Assembly (NCBI RefSeq): GCF_001281525.1
Contig: NZ_LGCI01000010.1
Location: forward strand, 1,048,051 to 1,112,050
Reading direction: 5' to 3'
DNA: 64,000 bases
Origin: Lysinibacillus macroides
GTDB taxonomy: Bacteria > Bacillota > Bacilli > Bacillales_A > Planococcaceae
Shown: one piece after another, positions 17,739-27,951 of the stretch
Layout: each line of letters opens with the position of its first letter
Numbering within the stretch: the first letter of the stretch is position 1
Notes under the pieces: model-generated
What the model was told of the DNA's origin: nothing
Seen by the model: only the letters and a program-made list of their open reading frames with translations
The model's database searches: none
Translations under genes and position numbers: made by a program

Positions 17739-18935
17739 TTATAAACGTGCTTTTTCTCGTAATGCATCGGCTTTATCTGTTTGCTCCCATGGAACCTGTA
17801 AATCTGTACGACCAAAGTGACCATATGCCGCCGTTTGCTTATAAATTGGGCGACGAAGATCAAGCATTTTAATAATACCTGCTGGACGTAAATCAAATAG
17901 CTCACGTACCCACTCCACAATCTCGCTTTCTGTTACTTTTCCTGTACCGAATGTATCAACAGCAATGGAAACAGGCTGAGCAACACCAATTGCATAAGCA
18001 AGCTGTACCTCAGCACGCTCTGCTAAGCCTGCTGCTACGATATTTTTCGCTACATAGCGAGCTGCATACGCTGCTGAACGGTCTACCTTTGTTGCATCCT
18101 TACCAGAGAATGCACCGCCACCATGACGTGCATAGCCACCGTATGTATCAACAATGATTTTACGTCCTGTTAAGCCAGCATCTCCCTTAGGTCCACCGAT
18201 CACGAAACGACCAGTTGGGTTGATGAAATATTTTGTGTTCGCATCTAATAACTGACTTGGTACAACTGGTGCAATAACAAATTCTTTTAAATCTGCTTGA
18301 ATTTGCTCCAATGTTACCTCTTCATCATGTTGCGTTGAAATAACAATTGTATCAACACGTACAGGTATATTACGCTCATCGTATTCTACTGTTACTTGTG
18401 TTTTGCCATCAGGACGTAAATAAGCAAGCTCACCAGACTTACGCACAGCTGTTAAACGGCGTGCTAATTTATGTGCTAGACTAATTGGTAATGGCATGAG
18501 CTCTGGTGTTTCATTACATGCATAGCCAAACATTAAGCCTTGATCACCCGCACCAATTGCTTCGATAGCTGCATCTGTCATAGAGCCTTCACGTGCCTCT
18601 AATGCTTGGTCAACACCTTGTGCAATATCAGGTGATTGCTCGCCTATTGCCACAAGCACTGCTAAGTTTTCCGCATCAAAGCCATATTTACCACGTGTAT
18701 AGCCAATTTCTGCTACAGTATCACGAACGATACCTTTAATATCGACATACGTAGAAGTAGTAATCTCCCCCGCTACTAAGACTAAACCTGTTGTGACTGT
18801 TGTTTCACACGCTACACGTGCATTTGGATCTTCTGCTAAAATAGCATCCAAAATAGCATCCGAGATTTGGTCACAAATTTTATCTGGATGGCCCTCTGTT
18901 ACACTTTCTGATGTAAATAATCGACGGTTTGTCAT
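17739..18935 (-). CDS. metK: S-adenosylmethionine synthetase
   Basis: This 398-residue enzyme makes S-adenosylmethionine from methionine and ATP. Family signatures are clear: [20 protein letters not shown] at the N-terminus, [12 protein letters not shown] near 118, and [19 protein letters not shown] near 272. Length and motifs are normal. An S-box riboswitch precedes it on the same strand, so SAM should repress its own synthesis by premature termination. pckA lies divergently upstream, as in B. subtilis. Confidence 0.98.
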   Translation of the reverse strand: MTNRRLFTSESVTEGHPDKICDQISDAILDAILAEDPNARVACETTVTTGLVLVAGEITTSTYVDIKGIVRDTVAEIGYTRGKYGFDAENLAVLVAIGEQSPDIAQGVDQALEAREGSMTDAAIEAIGAGDQGLMFGYACNETPELMPLPISLAHKLARRLTAVRKSGELAYLRPDGKTQVTVEYDERNIPVRVDTIVISTQHDEEVTLEQIQADLKEFVIAPVVPSQLLDANTKYFINPTGRFVIGGPKGDAGLTGRKIIVDTYGGYARHGGGAFSGKDATKVDRSAAYAARYVAKNIVAAGLAERAEVQLAYAIGVAQPVSIAVDTFGTGKVTESEIVEWVRELFDLRPAGIIKMLDLRRPIYKQTAAYGHFGRTDLQVPWEQTDKADALREKARL

Positions 18936-19130
18936 TTAGTTTTCCTCCTATTTACTCTTACAAAAGTATTGGTGTATGAATACGGTACTCATTACCCATG
19001 TCAAGTCCGCTCCGAAGGATTGAACTCTCAAGCCGTTACTGCTGCTTTTAACACGAGGGTTTCGAAAGATCCGTCATTATAATAAGGAAAGAACTATAGA
19101 GGCAGCCCTTTACATTGATTCTTAACAATA

Positions 19131-19312
19131 AAAAAAATCCTTTTCTCACGTTGTTTTACATGAGGAAAGGACTAATGACTACGCAACCTTTCACTCTTAT
19201 CGTTCAAGGGAATGCCCCTTGCATCAGGTTGGCACCAACGCATGTCGTGAAATAGTTCATGCAGGTTGCCGGGTTTCACAGGGCCTGACCCTCCACCAGC
19301 TCGGGATAAGAG
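19131..19312 (-). promoter_or_regulatory. SAM-I (S-box) riboswitch and terminator of metK
   Basis: The aptamer spans 19312-19194 on the minus strand: P1 arms CTCTTATC and GATAAGAG close it, and the internal blocks GGTGGAGGG, GGCCCTGTGAAACCCGGCAAC and the GGTGCCAA segment match the S-box consensus. It is followed in the RNA by a terminator (arms 19171-19159 and 19150-19138) and a run of eight U. SAM binding should favour this terminator. The remaining 200 bases before metK hold no other recognised element. Confidence 0.95.
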
Positions 19313-19654
19313 TATCCGTTCAATAACTCATGTTACTGAAAAGGTCGACTATTGTCAAATATTTTCTAATACATGCCTATTGTTTATTATTTTCCACTGT
19401 TATATGGCTACACACTCCTATATGTAATGTTTTTGATATAAAAAGAATATTATTATCATAAAACCCCTTAAATTTGGATGATGATGGAAATAAAAACAAA
19501 TTCAACCCTACAAACTTCCTTACTTATTGTGTTAACATATGTGTGACCCTGTTTTCAAAATAAATTTCAGTAGGATTGAATGAATTCTACTCGAAAAACA
19601 TTATTTTTTGTCAGTTTATTGAAAAATAATAAAAACTCGAAAATAATTTCTTAA

Positions 19655-19688
19655 TTAGTATAGATTATTTAAGTAATTGTGTTATACT
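19655..19688 (+). promoter_or_regulatory. Possible pckA promoter
   Basis: TATACT (19683-19688) is a good -10 element. The best upstream hexamer is TAGATT (19661-19666) at 16 bp, a weak -35, which would suit an activated or repressed promoter. In B. subtilis pckA is repressed by CcpN under glycolytic conditions; no clear CcpN site is claimed here. The stretch 19313-19650 is AT-rich and shows nothing else. Confidence 0.35.
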
Positions 19689-19756
19689 ATTTTTGAAATT
19701 AAGAAAAAATCCCTCAGAGTCAAGGGAATATTATAAAAAAGGATGGTATTTAATCG

Positions 19757-21343
19757 ATGAATTCAGTAGAAATTGCAAATGAACTGAAGGAATTATTAAA
19801 CGGCGGAAATGTTCAAGTTCAACTTTCAGTACCACAATTAGCAGAAAAAGCTACATCTCGTGGTGAAGCAATGTTAACAGTAGATGGTGCAGTTCGTGCA
19901 GAAACTGGCAAATACACTGGTCGTTCACCTAAAGATAAATATACGGTAGAAGAAGAAAGTACAAAAGATAAAATTGACTGGGGAAAAGTCAACCAACCAA
20001 TTTCTTCTGAGGTGTTCGATAATTTATATGTGAAAGTCATCAAGTATTTAAAAGAACGTGACGAATTATTTGTATTCAAAGGCTTTGCAGGCGCTGACAA
20101 AGATTCACAATTAAGTATTCAAGTCATCAATGAATACGCTTGGCACAATCTTTTCGCTCATCAATTATTTATCCGTCCAACTGAAGAGGAGTTAGCTTCT
20201 CATGTCGCAGAGTTTACTGTTATCTCAGCACCTAGCTTTAAAGCAGACCCTGCGGTTGATGGTACAGCTTCTGAAACATTCATCATCGTATCACTTGAAA
20301 AGAAAGTCATCTTAATCGGTGGTACTGAATATGCTGGTGAGATGAAAAAATCTATTTTCGGTATTATGAACTACTTATTACCACAACAAGGTATTCTTTC
20401 TATGCATTGCTCAGCAAACGTTGGGGAAACTGGCGATGTAGCATTATTCTTCGGTCTATCTGGTACTGGTAAAACAACATTATCTGCTGATCCAGAACGC
20501 AAATTAATCGGTGATGATGAGCATGGCTGGTCTGATAATGGTGTCTTCAATATTGAAGGTGGTTGTTATGCAAAAACAATCAATCTTTCTGCTGAAAAAG
20601 AACCAGAAATCTACAATGCCATTCGCTTCGGCTCTGTATTAGAAAACGTAGCTGTTGATCCAGAAACTCGTATTTGTGACTATGATGATGGTTCACTAAC
20701 AGAAAATACACGTGTAGCTTATCCAATCCAATACATCGAAAATATCGTTGATCCTTCTGTTGCAGGTCATCCAAAAACAATTATCTTCTTAACAGCTGAT
20801 GCTTTTGGCGTGTTACCTCCAATTAGTAAATTAACAAAAGAGCAAGCAATGTATCACTTCCTAAGCGGTTTCACTTCTAAACTTGCTGGAACTGAACGTG
20901 GTGTTACTGAGCCAGAACCAGTATTCTCTACTTGCTTCGGTTCGCCATTCCTTCCACTTCCTGCAACAGTATATGCAGAAATGTTAGGACAAAAAATTGA
21001 CGAGCACGGCGCACAAGTATTCCTAGTGAATACTGGCTGGACGGGCGGCGAATATGGTACAGGTAGCCGTATGAAGCTTTCTTATACACGTACTATGGTA
21101 CGCGCTGCTATTGATGGTAAATTAGCAAATGTTGAAACAACACAAGATACTGTATTTGGTTTACATATTCCAACAGCTGTTGAAGGTGTACCATCAGAAG
21201 TATTAAATCCACGTGAAGCTTGGGCAGATAAAGCTGCATATGATGAAAAAGCTGCTGAACTTGCAGGTCTATTCAACGAAAACTTCAAGAAATTCTCAGA
21301 CGTTTCTGAAGCCATCACTAAACTTGGTGGCCCCTTACAATAA
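19757..21343 (+). CDS. pckA: Phosphoenolpyruvate carboxykinase (ATP)
   Basis: This 528-residue enzyme converts oxaloacetate and ATP to phosphoenolpyruvate, the first step of gluconeogenesis. The P-loop is [11 protein letters not shown] (about residue 234), preceded by the PEPCK-specific [10 protein letters not shown] and followed by the metal-binding [26 protein letters not shown] near 435 is also conserved. Its length is normal. A GGATGG site lies a little far (about 11 bases) from the ATG. A strong terminator follows. Confidence 0.98.
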   Translation: MNSVEIANELKELLNGGNVQVQLSVPQLAEKATSRGEAMLTVDGAVRAETGKYTGRSPKDKYTVEEESTKDKIDWGKVNQPISSEVFDNLYVKVIKYLKERDELFVFKGFAGADKDSQLSIQVINEYAWHNLFAHQLFIRPTEEELASHVAEFTVISAPSFKADPAVDGTASETFIIVSLEKKVILIGGTEYAGEMKKSIFGIMNYLLPQQGILSMHCSANVGETGDVALFFGLSGTGKTTLSADPERKLIGDDEHGWSDNGVFNIEGGCYAKTINLSAEKEPEIYNAIRFGSVLENVAVDPETRICDYDDGSLTENTRVAYPIQYIENIVDPSVAGHPKTIIFLTADAFGVLPPISKLTKEQAMYHFLSGFTSKLAGTERGVTEPEPVFSTCFGSPFLPLPATVYAEMLGQKIDEHGAQVFLVNTGWTGGEYGTGSRMKLSYTRTMVRAAIDGKLANVETTQDTVFGLHIPTAVEGVPSEVLNPREAWADKAAYDEKAAELAGLFNENFKKFSDVSEAITKLGGPLQ

Positions 21344-21352
21344 CAGCTAACG

Positions 21353-21390
21353 AAAAAGACAAAGAGAGCGAATCGTTCTCTTTGTCTTTT
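21353..21390. terminator. Terminator of pckA
   Basis: AAAAAGACAAAGAGAG (21353-21368) pairs with CTCTTTGTCTTTT (21378-21390), followed by a T-rich tract. It also faces the end of the convergent ytmA gene. Confidence 0.85.
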
Positions 21391-21407
21391 CTTTTTTACA
21401 GCCATTG

Positions 21408-22184
21408 CTATTGTTGCTTCATCCATTGGCATAGAGCACGAACCGTTTCTCGGTTTTTGGCAGGTGGATATTGATGGGCATAATCCTGTTCATACCATGT
21501 TTCGTAAGTTTTATTGGCATCCTCTAAGAAAAATGCAAGCTGTCTAGCATGCTCGATATCTACATTTTCATCACGATAGCCATGAATAATCAAAACGGGA
21601 GCTGTAATATGCTCTACCTCAAATAATGGTGTTCTGGCATCATAGGCTTCTGGTACACGATTAGGTGTCCCTCCAATAACGCGCTTCATCATACGACGCA
21701 TATCTGTACGCTCCCAATAAGTAGCCGTCGCATCCGAAACACCAGCCCATGTTACCACAGAGGTAATATCTTTTCGTAAAATAGCTGTCCAAAGTGCCAT
21801 AATGCCTCCACGCGAAAAGCCAAAAACGTGGATATGATCATTACAAAATTGCTTTAAAACATCTACTGCATAAACCGCATCATAACGGTCCGCGCCTGCA
21901 AATTCATCTCGACCTTCCCCACCTCGATTACCACGGTAGTATGGGGCAAAAACAACAAACCCCTGTGCTGCAAATTGGGCAATACGGGAAGCTCTTACCA
22001 TGCCAATACTTTGCATGCCTCCTCTTAAATATAAAAAGCCATCATATGTACCTTCTGCCTTTGGCTCAGCTAATAAGCCTTTGATACGCAAACCCTGTGA
22101 CAAATATGTAATTTCAAATAAACGTATGGCTGGATTTGGTGAGGGATAGGCACGCTTGGCAATGATTTCACCATTGTTTGTCAC
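21408..22184 (-). CDS. ytmA: Alpha/beta hydrolase of the prolyl-oligopeptidase type (YtmA)
   Basis: The 258-residue product is an S9-like alpha/beta hydrolase. The nucleophile elbow is GFSRGG (about residues 122-127); the acid is in HGYRDENVD and the histidine in DYAHQYPP near the C-terminus, giving a complete triad. The oxyanion region is YLRGGMQS. Substrate unknown; such small members are often esterases or peptidases. Its 5' end overlaps ytkD by 17 bases, so the two are co-transcribed; ytmA next to pckA and ytkD matches B. subtilis order. Confidence 0.85.
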   Translation of the reverse strand: MTNNGEIIAKRAYPSPNPAIRLFEITYLSQGLRIKGLLAEPKAEGTYDGFLYLRGGMQSIGMVRASRIAQFAAQGFVVFAPYYRGNRGGEGRDEFAGADRYDAVYAVDVLKQFCNDHIHVFGFSRGGIMALWTAILRKDITSVVTWAGVSDATATYWERTDMRRMMKRVIGGTPNRVPEAYDARTPLFEVEHITAPVLIIHGYRDENVDIEHARQLAFFLEDANKTYETWYEQDYAHQYPPAKNRETVRALCQWMKQQ

Positions 22185-22635
22185 GACGTTTCAACTCCTC
22201 CAGCATTCTTTTCATGCCTTCATCTTTCATATGAAAGCTTAAGTTCGGATGATTCACAAACTCCTCATCGGCTAGCCAAAGCATACCCGATGTTTCTAAA
22301 TCAAATTCAATCTGCTCTTGTCCTGCAAATTGTGCCATAAAAACCGTTTTACAAAATAATACCTTATCATGAACAGCATATTCTGCAAACCACTGAAGAT
22401 TTTTTACATGGACACCTGTCTCTTCAAACACTTCTCGAATAGCCGCCTCCTCTAATGTTTCCCCTTCCTCTAATTTTCCCCCAGGCACTTCTATACCACG
22501 ATGCTTATGAATAGTACAGAGCCATTTATTGTCACGCTTTAAAAAAACGAGAACATGTTTGGGCTCTACTTCAAATTCACCTCTCGTAAAACTCAAATCT
22601 ACTTGTAAACCATGTAAATCAGTAAATGTTAGCAT
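22168..22635 (-). CDS. ytkD: Nudix hydrolase YtkD
   Basis: The 155-residue product contains a full Nudix box (G-x5-E-x7-REVFEETG, about residues 57-79) and matches YtkD of B. subtilis in length and in its N-terminal HVLVFLKRDNKWL strand. YtkD hydrolyses nucleoside triphosphates including oxidised forms such as 8-oxo-dGTP and has been linked to RNA pyrophosphohydrolase activity. A longer frame starts 15 codons upstream, but GAGG lies 9 bases before the ATG at 22635, which also gives the family length. It is the first gene of a ytkD-ytmA unit. Confidence 0.9.
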   Translation of the reverse strand: MLTFTDLHGLQVDLSFTRGEFEVEPKHVLVFLKRDNKWLCTIHKHRGIEVPGGKLEEGETLEEAAIREVFEETGVHVKNLQWFAEYAVHDKVLFCKTVFMAQFAGQEQIEFDLETSGMLWLADEEFVNHPNLSFHMKDEGMKRMLEELKRRDKQW

Positions 22636-22828
22636 ATCTTTTACCTCACATTCTTTCATGTTACATAACAGCAGTAACACTCTTATTAATTGCTTCTATT
22701 TTATGGGCAATATCTAGTTTTGATTCCTATTTGGATGGAACACTAGAGGCAAATCGTTTACCTTTCTCTAGTTAACTATAGTGTAATTTTACAGAGATAA
22801 GCAACTTTAAACTACAGTCAGGTAAAAC

Positions 22829-22861
22829 AAAAAAGCGTGCTTCATCTGAAGACACGCTTTT
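22829..22861 (-). terminator. Terminator after the aminopeptidase gene
   Basis: AAAAAGCGTG (22830-22839) pairs with CACGCTTTT (22853-22861). On the minus strand it directly follows the stop of the M29-like gene and ends in a U run, so it closes the long minus-strand catabolic operon. Confidence 0.8.
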
Positions 22862-22863
22862 AC

Positions 22864-23787
22864 TTACAGTACTTGCTGACCATCAAAATAAACAAGTGGG
22901 CTTTTCACAACACAATCAATATGAACATCCGCTGCATTCGCTCCACCAAAAGGTACATTACTGCCAAATGCTATATGGATTGTCCCATATACTTTCTCAT
23001 CCTCTAGTACGTTACCGCATAGGATAGCACTTTTATTGGCTCCGATGCCAAATTCTGCAACGATTCTGCCATTCTCTTCACCAAGCAATGCCAGTAATTG
23101 TGGACCATCAGAACCAATTGCCTCTTCTAGGCGACCGTTACGTATTTTTAACAGTAGCGGCTCCTTCAAAACACCGATATTGGCGATTGAACCATCTACT
23201 AAAATCTCTCCATTTGCAGATGTTTCTATAGGGGCAACGTAAGATTCTCCAGAAGGAATATTACCGTACTCACCAGCTTGACGTATGACACCTGTTGAAC
23301 GAATTCCTAAACGATTCTCTACACTAAACGTTAACTCATACCCATCCTTGACAATGCGAATATCTTTTGCCGTGTCAAGTAAATGGACATATTTTTCTAC
23401 CATTGCTTCAATCTCCTGTGCATCTGCATGAAGAGCACCTTGCTCCAGCATTTCCATGGTCACACCTGGCATTGTTGCGACACGTCCGCCCTTTTCACAG
23501 GCATTTTTACGAGCCAGTGTATGTGTTAAGGAGTGGGAGGTAATACAAAGTGTAACATCGGCATTCGCCATAAGCTCAGACACTGCATGAATTGGCTCCT
23601 GTCCAGATTTCTCTAACAAGGGCATCACCATCAACATTGTATTTGCTGTTATTGACAGCCCAGCTCCATAAAAGATTTTCGCAATGTCTTGTTTGTGACG
23701 ATCTGTCAGAATCAAGAGTGACTCTGACGCTTGAACATTTAAATTGCCTTTTAAAATATTGAGTGCAATGTCATGTAAATGCTGCAT
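22864..23787 (-). CDS. Aminopeptidase of the M29 / NicX-like metalloenzyme group
   Basis: The 307-residue protein resembles the thermophilic aminopeptidase (M29) and 2,5-dihydroxypyridine dioxygenase-like family. Likely metal ligands lie in the C-terminal half: the acid in AEFGIGANKSA, then GTIHIAFGSN and ADVHIDCVV near the end, which carry conserved His and Asp residues. It could remove N-terminal amino acids or act on a ring substrate; M29 peptidase is the more likely reading in a peptide-uptake cluster. It is the last gene of the minus-strand operon, 11 bases after iclR, and ends at a terminator. Confidence 0.7.
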   Translation of the reverse strand: MQHLHDIALNILKGNLNVQASESLLILTDRHKQDIAKIFYGAGLSITANTMLMVMPLLEKSGQEPIHAVSELMANADVTLCITSHSLTHTLARKNACEKGGRVATMPGVTMEMLEQGALHADAQEIEAMVEKYVHLLDTAKDIRIVKDGYELTFSVENRLGIRSTGVIRQAGEYGNIPSGESYVAPIETSANGEILVDGSIANIGVLKEPLLLKIRNGRLEEAIGSDGPQLLALLGEENGRIVAEFGIGANKSAILCGNVLEDEKVYGTIHIAFGSNVPFGGANAADVHIDCVVKSPLVYFDGQQVL

Positions 23788-23798
23788 AATAGGACTCC

Positions 23799-24569
23799 TT
23801 AATTAAAATTCAAATGATATCTACGGATAATTCCTTCTATTTCATTTCTAGCTTCCGTTAATGACCCTAAAACCTCTGGTACACGTTGTTCTGTAAAACG
23901 ATAGATAGGTCCAGACACAGTAATAGAGGCCACAACTTGTTCTTCACTATTAAATATCGGCATCGCCAGGGCTAACACATCAACTGAATATTCACTATTA
24001 CTAAGTGCATAGCCACAATTACGAATTTTTTCAAGCTCAGCACGTATTTCCGTCGCGTCTGTCATCGTATTATTTGTATAAGCAGTTAAAGGCTTATCAA
24101 TGACCTTTGAGATTTGCTCGTCACTTAAAAAAGCAAGCATCGAACGATAGGAAGCTCCTACATAAAGGGGAGAACGACTTCCTCTTGAAACAGTGAATTT
24201 CACTTTATTGACAGGCTCTGCTTTTAATAACGTTAGCGCTTCCAGTCCATTCAAAACGGTTAAAATAGCCGTTTCGCCAGTTGTATCTTTTAGCTTTTCA
24301 AGAGCAGGCATACATAGCTGATCGATATTTAAGGAATCATACATATTCATACCAATTTCCCACAAAGCAATACCGAGTGAATATTTTTTTGTAACAGGGT
24401 CCTTTGTAATAAACCCATTATTTTCAAAGGTTTCCAGAATGCGATATAAATTTGTATGATTCATGTTCATTGCCATCGCTAGCTCTCGTCCACCCCATAT
24501 AGGCTTTTCCTTTGTAAACATTTTTAAAACTGCAATTGATAAATTTAGCGTCTTTAGCATATCTCTCAT
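23799..24569 (-). CDS. IclR-family transcriptional regulator
   Basis: The 256-residue protein has an N-terminal winged helix (residues 1-65; WGGRELAMAMNMNHTNLYRILE is the helix-turn-helix region) and a C-terminal effector-binding domain (about 75-250), the IclR plan. It lies inside the catabolic cluster, between the M20 peptidase and the aminopeptidase genes, and is its only regulator. Two nearly identical 23-bp sites at 30834-30856 and 30976-30998 in the divergent promoter region are good candidates for its operators. The effector is presumably the imported compound or a breakdown product. Confidence 0.9.
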   Translation of the reverse strand: MRDMLKTLNLSIAVLKMFTKEKPIWGGRELAMAMNMNHTNLYRILETFENNGFITKDPVTKKYSLGIALWEIGMNMYDSLNIDQLCMPALEKLKDTTGETAILTVLNGLEALTLLKAEPVNKVKFTVSRGSRSPLYVGASYRSMLAFLSDEQISKVIDKPLTAYTNNTMTDATEIRAELEKIRNCGYALSNSEYSVDVLALAMPIFNSEEQVVASITVSGPIYRFTEQRVPEVLGSLTEARNEIEGIIRRYHLNFN

Positions 24570-24693
24570 CCTTTTGATCTATTTATCTGTACAAACGGCT
24601 GCAAATCTCTCTTTTAAGGGGGAAATAATCGACAGATTTAGCAGCCGTCAGCACCTGATATCACTTTATCAAAAGTAAGAGAGTAGCTATCTC

Positions 24694-25962
24694 TTACTTT
24701 TGATATAGGAAATCAATAGCAGCAGTAATATATACTTTTGCACAGCGTATGATATCCTCAACACGCACTTTTTCGTTATAACCATGAATACTTGGTAAAT
24801 AAGCAGGACCATATTGTAAGACAGGAATATCATATTGTCTAAAGTGCCGAGCATCACTGCTTGCCCATTGCATCACGCCATATGCCTCTTGTCCTGTTAC
24901 AAATGAAATATTTTCCACTATCGATTGGCATACAGGGTTGTCAGCAGGCGTAAAATTAGCTACACTTTTAAAGCCAAAACGTTGGATCGAATAATCAATT
25001 TCCAAGGCATCTAATTTATTTTTCAAGATGTCTGTTACTTCCTCTTGTGTAACACCAAATGGTAAGCGACAATCGACCTGCACCTTACAATAATCTGGGA
25101 TAACGTTGGACTTCGTACCTCCCTCAATTGTACCAATATTTACAGTAATTTTCTCTAAAACTTCTTGATATTTCAAGCGATCTTTTTCTACTTCACGCAT
25201 GTATTTTTTTGATACCTCGATAAGTGGCTGTACCTCTTCTGGAATCGTAATTTCCATATCCCATAGTGTACGAATTTCTTGAATAGCACGAATAGCATCG
25301 ACAATAGCATTACGTCCAGCCAATGGGGACAGGCTTCCATGTCCTGGTTCCCCACGTACCTCTAGTTCAAACCAATATGATCCCTTTTGTCCAATTGTTG
25401 GATTTAATGGGGAAGAAGGCTCTGCGATTAGGCAACCATCACCCTTTACTAGCTTTCGCTCTAATAGCCAAGGAACACCAAATTCGCCACCTGTTTCTTC
25501 ATCAGGTACAATGGCTAAAGTTAATTTTCCTGGTAATTCAATATTTAATTTCTTTAGCAGCTTTGTAGCAAAAATAATCCCTGCTAAGCCAGCCTTCATA
25601 TCACTCGCACCACGTCCAAGCATCCAGCCATCCTTCACCTCGCCAGAGAATGGGTCAAAATCCCATTTTGCTAAATCTCCAACAGGCACAACATCTGTAT
25701 GTCCACAATAAACAAGTTCTTTACCAGCATCATTACCAATAGAAGCTACTAAATTAAACATTTTATCCGCAGCTTCATATTTTTCATACGTGATGCCTAC
25801 TTCGCTTAAATAGTTTTCAATAAAAGCTGTAATTTCAGTTGTATCCCCTGGAGGATTAACACTTGGAATTTGAATTAACCTTGAACAAAATTCAATTAAT
25901 TCATCTTGATGTTGTTCAACTGCGTCGATTAATTGCTCTTTCAGTGCTTGCAAATCATTCAT
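24694..25962 (-). CDS. M20-family metallopeptidase (ArgE/DapE/ACY1 type)
   Basis: The 422-residue product has all di-zinc ligands of the M20 family: CGHTDVVP (about 85), GRGASDMKAG (about 112), PDEETGGEFG (general base and ligand, about 147), IAEPSS (about 175) and the late histidine in PSIHGYNE (about 390). A lid domain (about 190-300) lies between. Members deacylate N-acyl amino acids, cleave dipeptides or hydrolyse N-carbamoyl amino acids. The start at 25962, seven bases after GAGGT, overlaps the DUF1177 gene by eight bases. Within this cluster it probably acts on a product of the imported compound. Confidence 0.85.
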   Translation of the reverse strand: MNDLQALKEQLIDAVEQHQDELIEFCSRLIQIPSVNPPGDTTEITAFIENYLSEVGITYEKYEAADKMFNLVASIGNDAGKELVYCGHTDVVPVGDLAKWDFDPFSGEVKDGWMLGRGASDMKAGLAGIIFATKLLKKLNIELPGKLTLAIVPDEETGGEFGVPWLLERKLVKGDGCLIAEPSSPLNPTIGQKGSYWFELEVRGEPGHGSLSPLAGRNAIVDAIRAIQEIRTLWDMEITIPEEVQPLIEVSKKYMREVEKDRLKYQEVLEKITVNIGTIEGGTKSNVIPDYCKVQVDCRLPFGVTQEEVTDILKNKLDALEIDYSIQRFGFKSVANFTPADNPVCQSIVENISFVTGQEAYGVMQWASSDARHFRQYDIPVLQYGPAYLPSIHGYNEKVRVEDIIRCAKVYITAAIDFLYQK

Positions 25963-26908
25963 GTGCCTGTACCTCATTTCCTTTTGTTTGTAAATGACTC
26001 ATGCTACCATATAATTTTTTCATATGTGTAAATTGCTGTTCATCAAAGAATGAGCATTTATGAGCACCATAAGTTTTAGCTACTTCTAGGATAAATCGAA
26101 CAACACCTTCTACATCTGTAATATGTGTTGCACCTGTTGCACAGCCCGCCACTACCGATTCTGTTGTAATGGCAACACCAACAACAGGACTTGTTGTAGC
26201 AACAGCTGGTTGTAAAATACTATTAATATGGAATAAACCGTTCCCATATGGTGTAATATCTTGCATTGTAATGGGCATCACAACAGGAGAAATTCCAGCT
26301 GATTGCGTATAAACATGCAGTAAATCATCACTAACTTTTAATATGTAACCCTCTTTAACAGTTGGTGTAATGGCAAATCCTTTATGGTTACATACTTGAT
26401 TGCCCTTCGTTGTATCAATCGAAAGAATAGCATCCATTGTTTCATCTACTTCATTTTCATTCATCACACTAATGTCTACAGGCGAGTTCATAAATGGCAC
26501 TGGCTCATGTGGTAAGGTCGGTGCTGTTGGACAAATATGTGTCGTAAAAATAACATCGCCCTCTAATTGATCGCCTTTTAATGCCATATCAAGTGCTTTT
26601 GCAGCGCCAGCCATACATGCTAATGCACCATCACCATCCGATACAAAGCCTGTCATTTCAGGGCGCGCTCCAATACCGCCTAAGCGACCAATAATCCCTA
26701 ATGTTGGCGCATTGCCCCCTGAAGATTTCCCGTTTTTTCCTTTTAGAAGCACGCGGACAAAATCCGTTGAGCCACTTTCACCTTGAATCGTTTTTACCTC
26801 TATATTTGCTGCCGGATCAATATTGTGTAAATACTCCTTGATAGCCTCACCGTTCACATAGATACTATCCATTAACTCGTATAATTCCATAACATGCTTC
26901 AATGACAT
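25955..26908 (-). CDS. DUF1177-family protein
   Basis: This 317-residue protein matches the DUF1177 family as I recognise it (GFVSDGDGALACMAGAAKAL and HICPTAPTLPHEPVPFM are typical). It has no signal peptide or membrane helix, so it should be cytosolic. The many small-residue loops and conserved His, Asp and Cys suggest an enzyme, but no activity is established for the family. It starts 35 bases after the ABC ATPase gene and overlaps the M20 gene, which places it firmly in the operon. DUF1177 genes next to peptide transporters suggest a hydrolytic step on an imported compound. Confidence 0.75.
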   Translation of the reverse strand: MSLKHVMELYELMDSIYVNGEAIKEYLHNIDPAANIEVKTIQGESGSTDFVRVLLKGKNGKSSGGNAPTLGIIGRLGGIGARPEMTGFVSDGDGALACMAGAAKALDMALKGDQLEGDVIFTTHICPTAPTLPHEPVPFMNSPVDISVMNENEVDETMDAILSIDTTKGNQVCNHKGFAITPTVKEGYILKVSDDLLHVYTQSAGISPVVMPITMQDITPYGNGLFHINSILQPAVATTSPVVGVAITTESVVAGCATGATHITDVEGVVRFILEVAKTYGAHKCSFFDEQQFTHMKKLYGSMSHLQTKGNEVQAHE

Positions 26909-26943
26909 AATTAGTTCGCTCCTTTTTCTGCTTCAATAATTTG

Positions 26944-27951
26944 TTAAGGTGTTGGTACTTCTTGCTGTATTGCTTCAAATAAATGACAGGAAACTTGATG
27001 TGTAGCTGTCACTGTATCAAGCGTTGGTTGCATGGTTGCACATTTCTCCATAGCAAAACGACAACGTTTATGGAATGCACAGCCGCTTGGTGGATTTACT
27101 GGACTTGGTACATCACCAGATAAAATAATGCGTTCCTTTGCATCAAAAGGATTTTCCTTTGGAATAGCTGATAATAAGGCTTGTGTATATGGATGTTGCG
27201 GATTTTCATATATCTCCTTGTATGTGCCAATTTCCACAATTTTCCCTAAATACATAACAGCAATTCGATCACACATATAATTTACAACATTCAAATCATG
27301 TGAAATAAAAATATAGGTTAAGCCAAATTCTTTCTGTAAATCTTTTAATAAATTAATAACTTGTGCTTGCACAGATACATCTAGTGCTGAAACAGGCTCA
27401 TCACAAACAACAATATCTGGATTAAGCGCAAGGGCACGTGCAATATTAATACGCTGTCTTTGTCCTCCTGAAAACTCATGTGGATGGCGCTTTGCATGGT
27501 AAGCACTTAAGCCTACTGTTTCAAGCAATTCAATGACACGCTTTTTCCGTGATGCTTCATCACCAATACCATGAATAACGAGTGGCTCAGCAACTAAGTA
27601 TTCAATTGTTTTACGAGGATCGAGTGACGCATAAGGATTTTGGAATACCATTTGAATGGATTTTCGAGCAGAGCGAATATCCTTTGTATTTAAGCTTGCT
27701 AAATCCGTTCCCTTAAACTCCACGACTCCCTCTGTAGGTGATATTAATTGGTTAATTAAACGGGCAACCGTTGATTTACCACAGCCTGATTCACCTACAA
27801 TACCAAGTGTTTCTCCCTTATATAAGTCAAAGCTTACCCCATCTACCGCCTTGACAAATTGTGTTGATTTTTTAAAAGGAATGGAACTTTTAATGGGAAA
27901 ATGCTTTTTTAAATTACTTACCTTTAAAATAGGGTCATTGTGCTGTTGCAT
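26944..27951 (-). CDS. Oligopeptide ABC transporter ATP-binding protein, OppF/DppF type
   Basis: The 335-residue ATPase has Walker A GESGCGKST, Q-loop VFQNPYASLDPR, signature FSGGQRQR and Walker B IVVCDEP. The C-terminal oligopeptide-transporter extension is present (SGCAFHKRCRFAMEKC), with cysteines like those that bind a 4Fe-4S cluster in several Opp/Dpp ATPases. A frame 20 codons longer exists, but GGGAGG is 8 bases before the ATG at 27951. It overlaps the paired ATPase gene by 17 bases and works with it as a heterodimer to drive peptide import. Confidence 0.93.
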   Translation of the reverse strand: MQQHNDPILKVSNLKKHFPIKSSIPFKKSTQFVKAVDGVSFDLYKGETLGIVGESGCGKSTVARLINQLISPTEGVVEFKGTDLASLNTKDIRSARKSIQMVFQNPYASLDPRKTIEYLVAEPLVIHGIGDEASRKKRVIELLETVGLSAYHAKRHPHEFSGGQRQRINIARALALNPDIVVCDEPVSALDVSVQAQVINLLKDLQKEFGLTYIFISHDLNVVNYMCDRIAVMYLGKIVEIGTYKEIYENPQHPYTQALLSAIPKENPFDAKERIILSGDVPSPVNPPSGCAFHKRCRFAMEKCATMQPTLDTVTATHQVSCHLFEAIQQEVPTP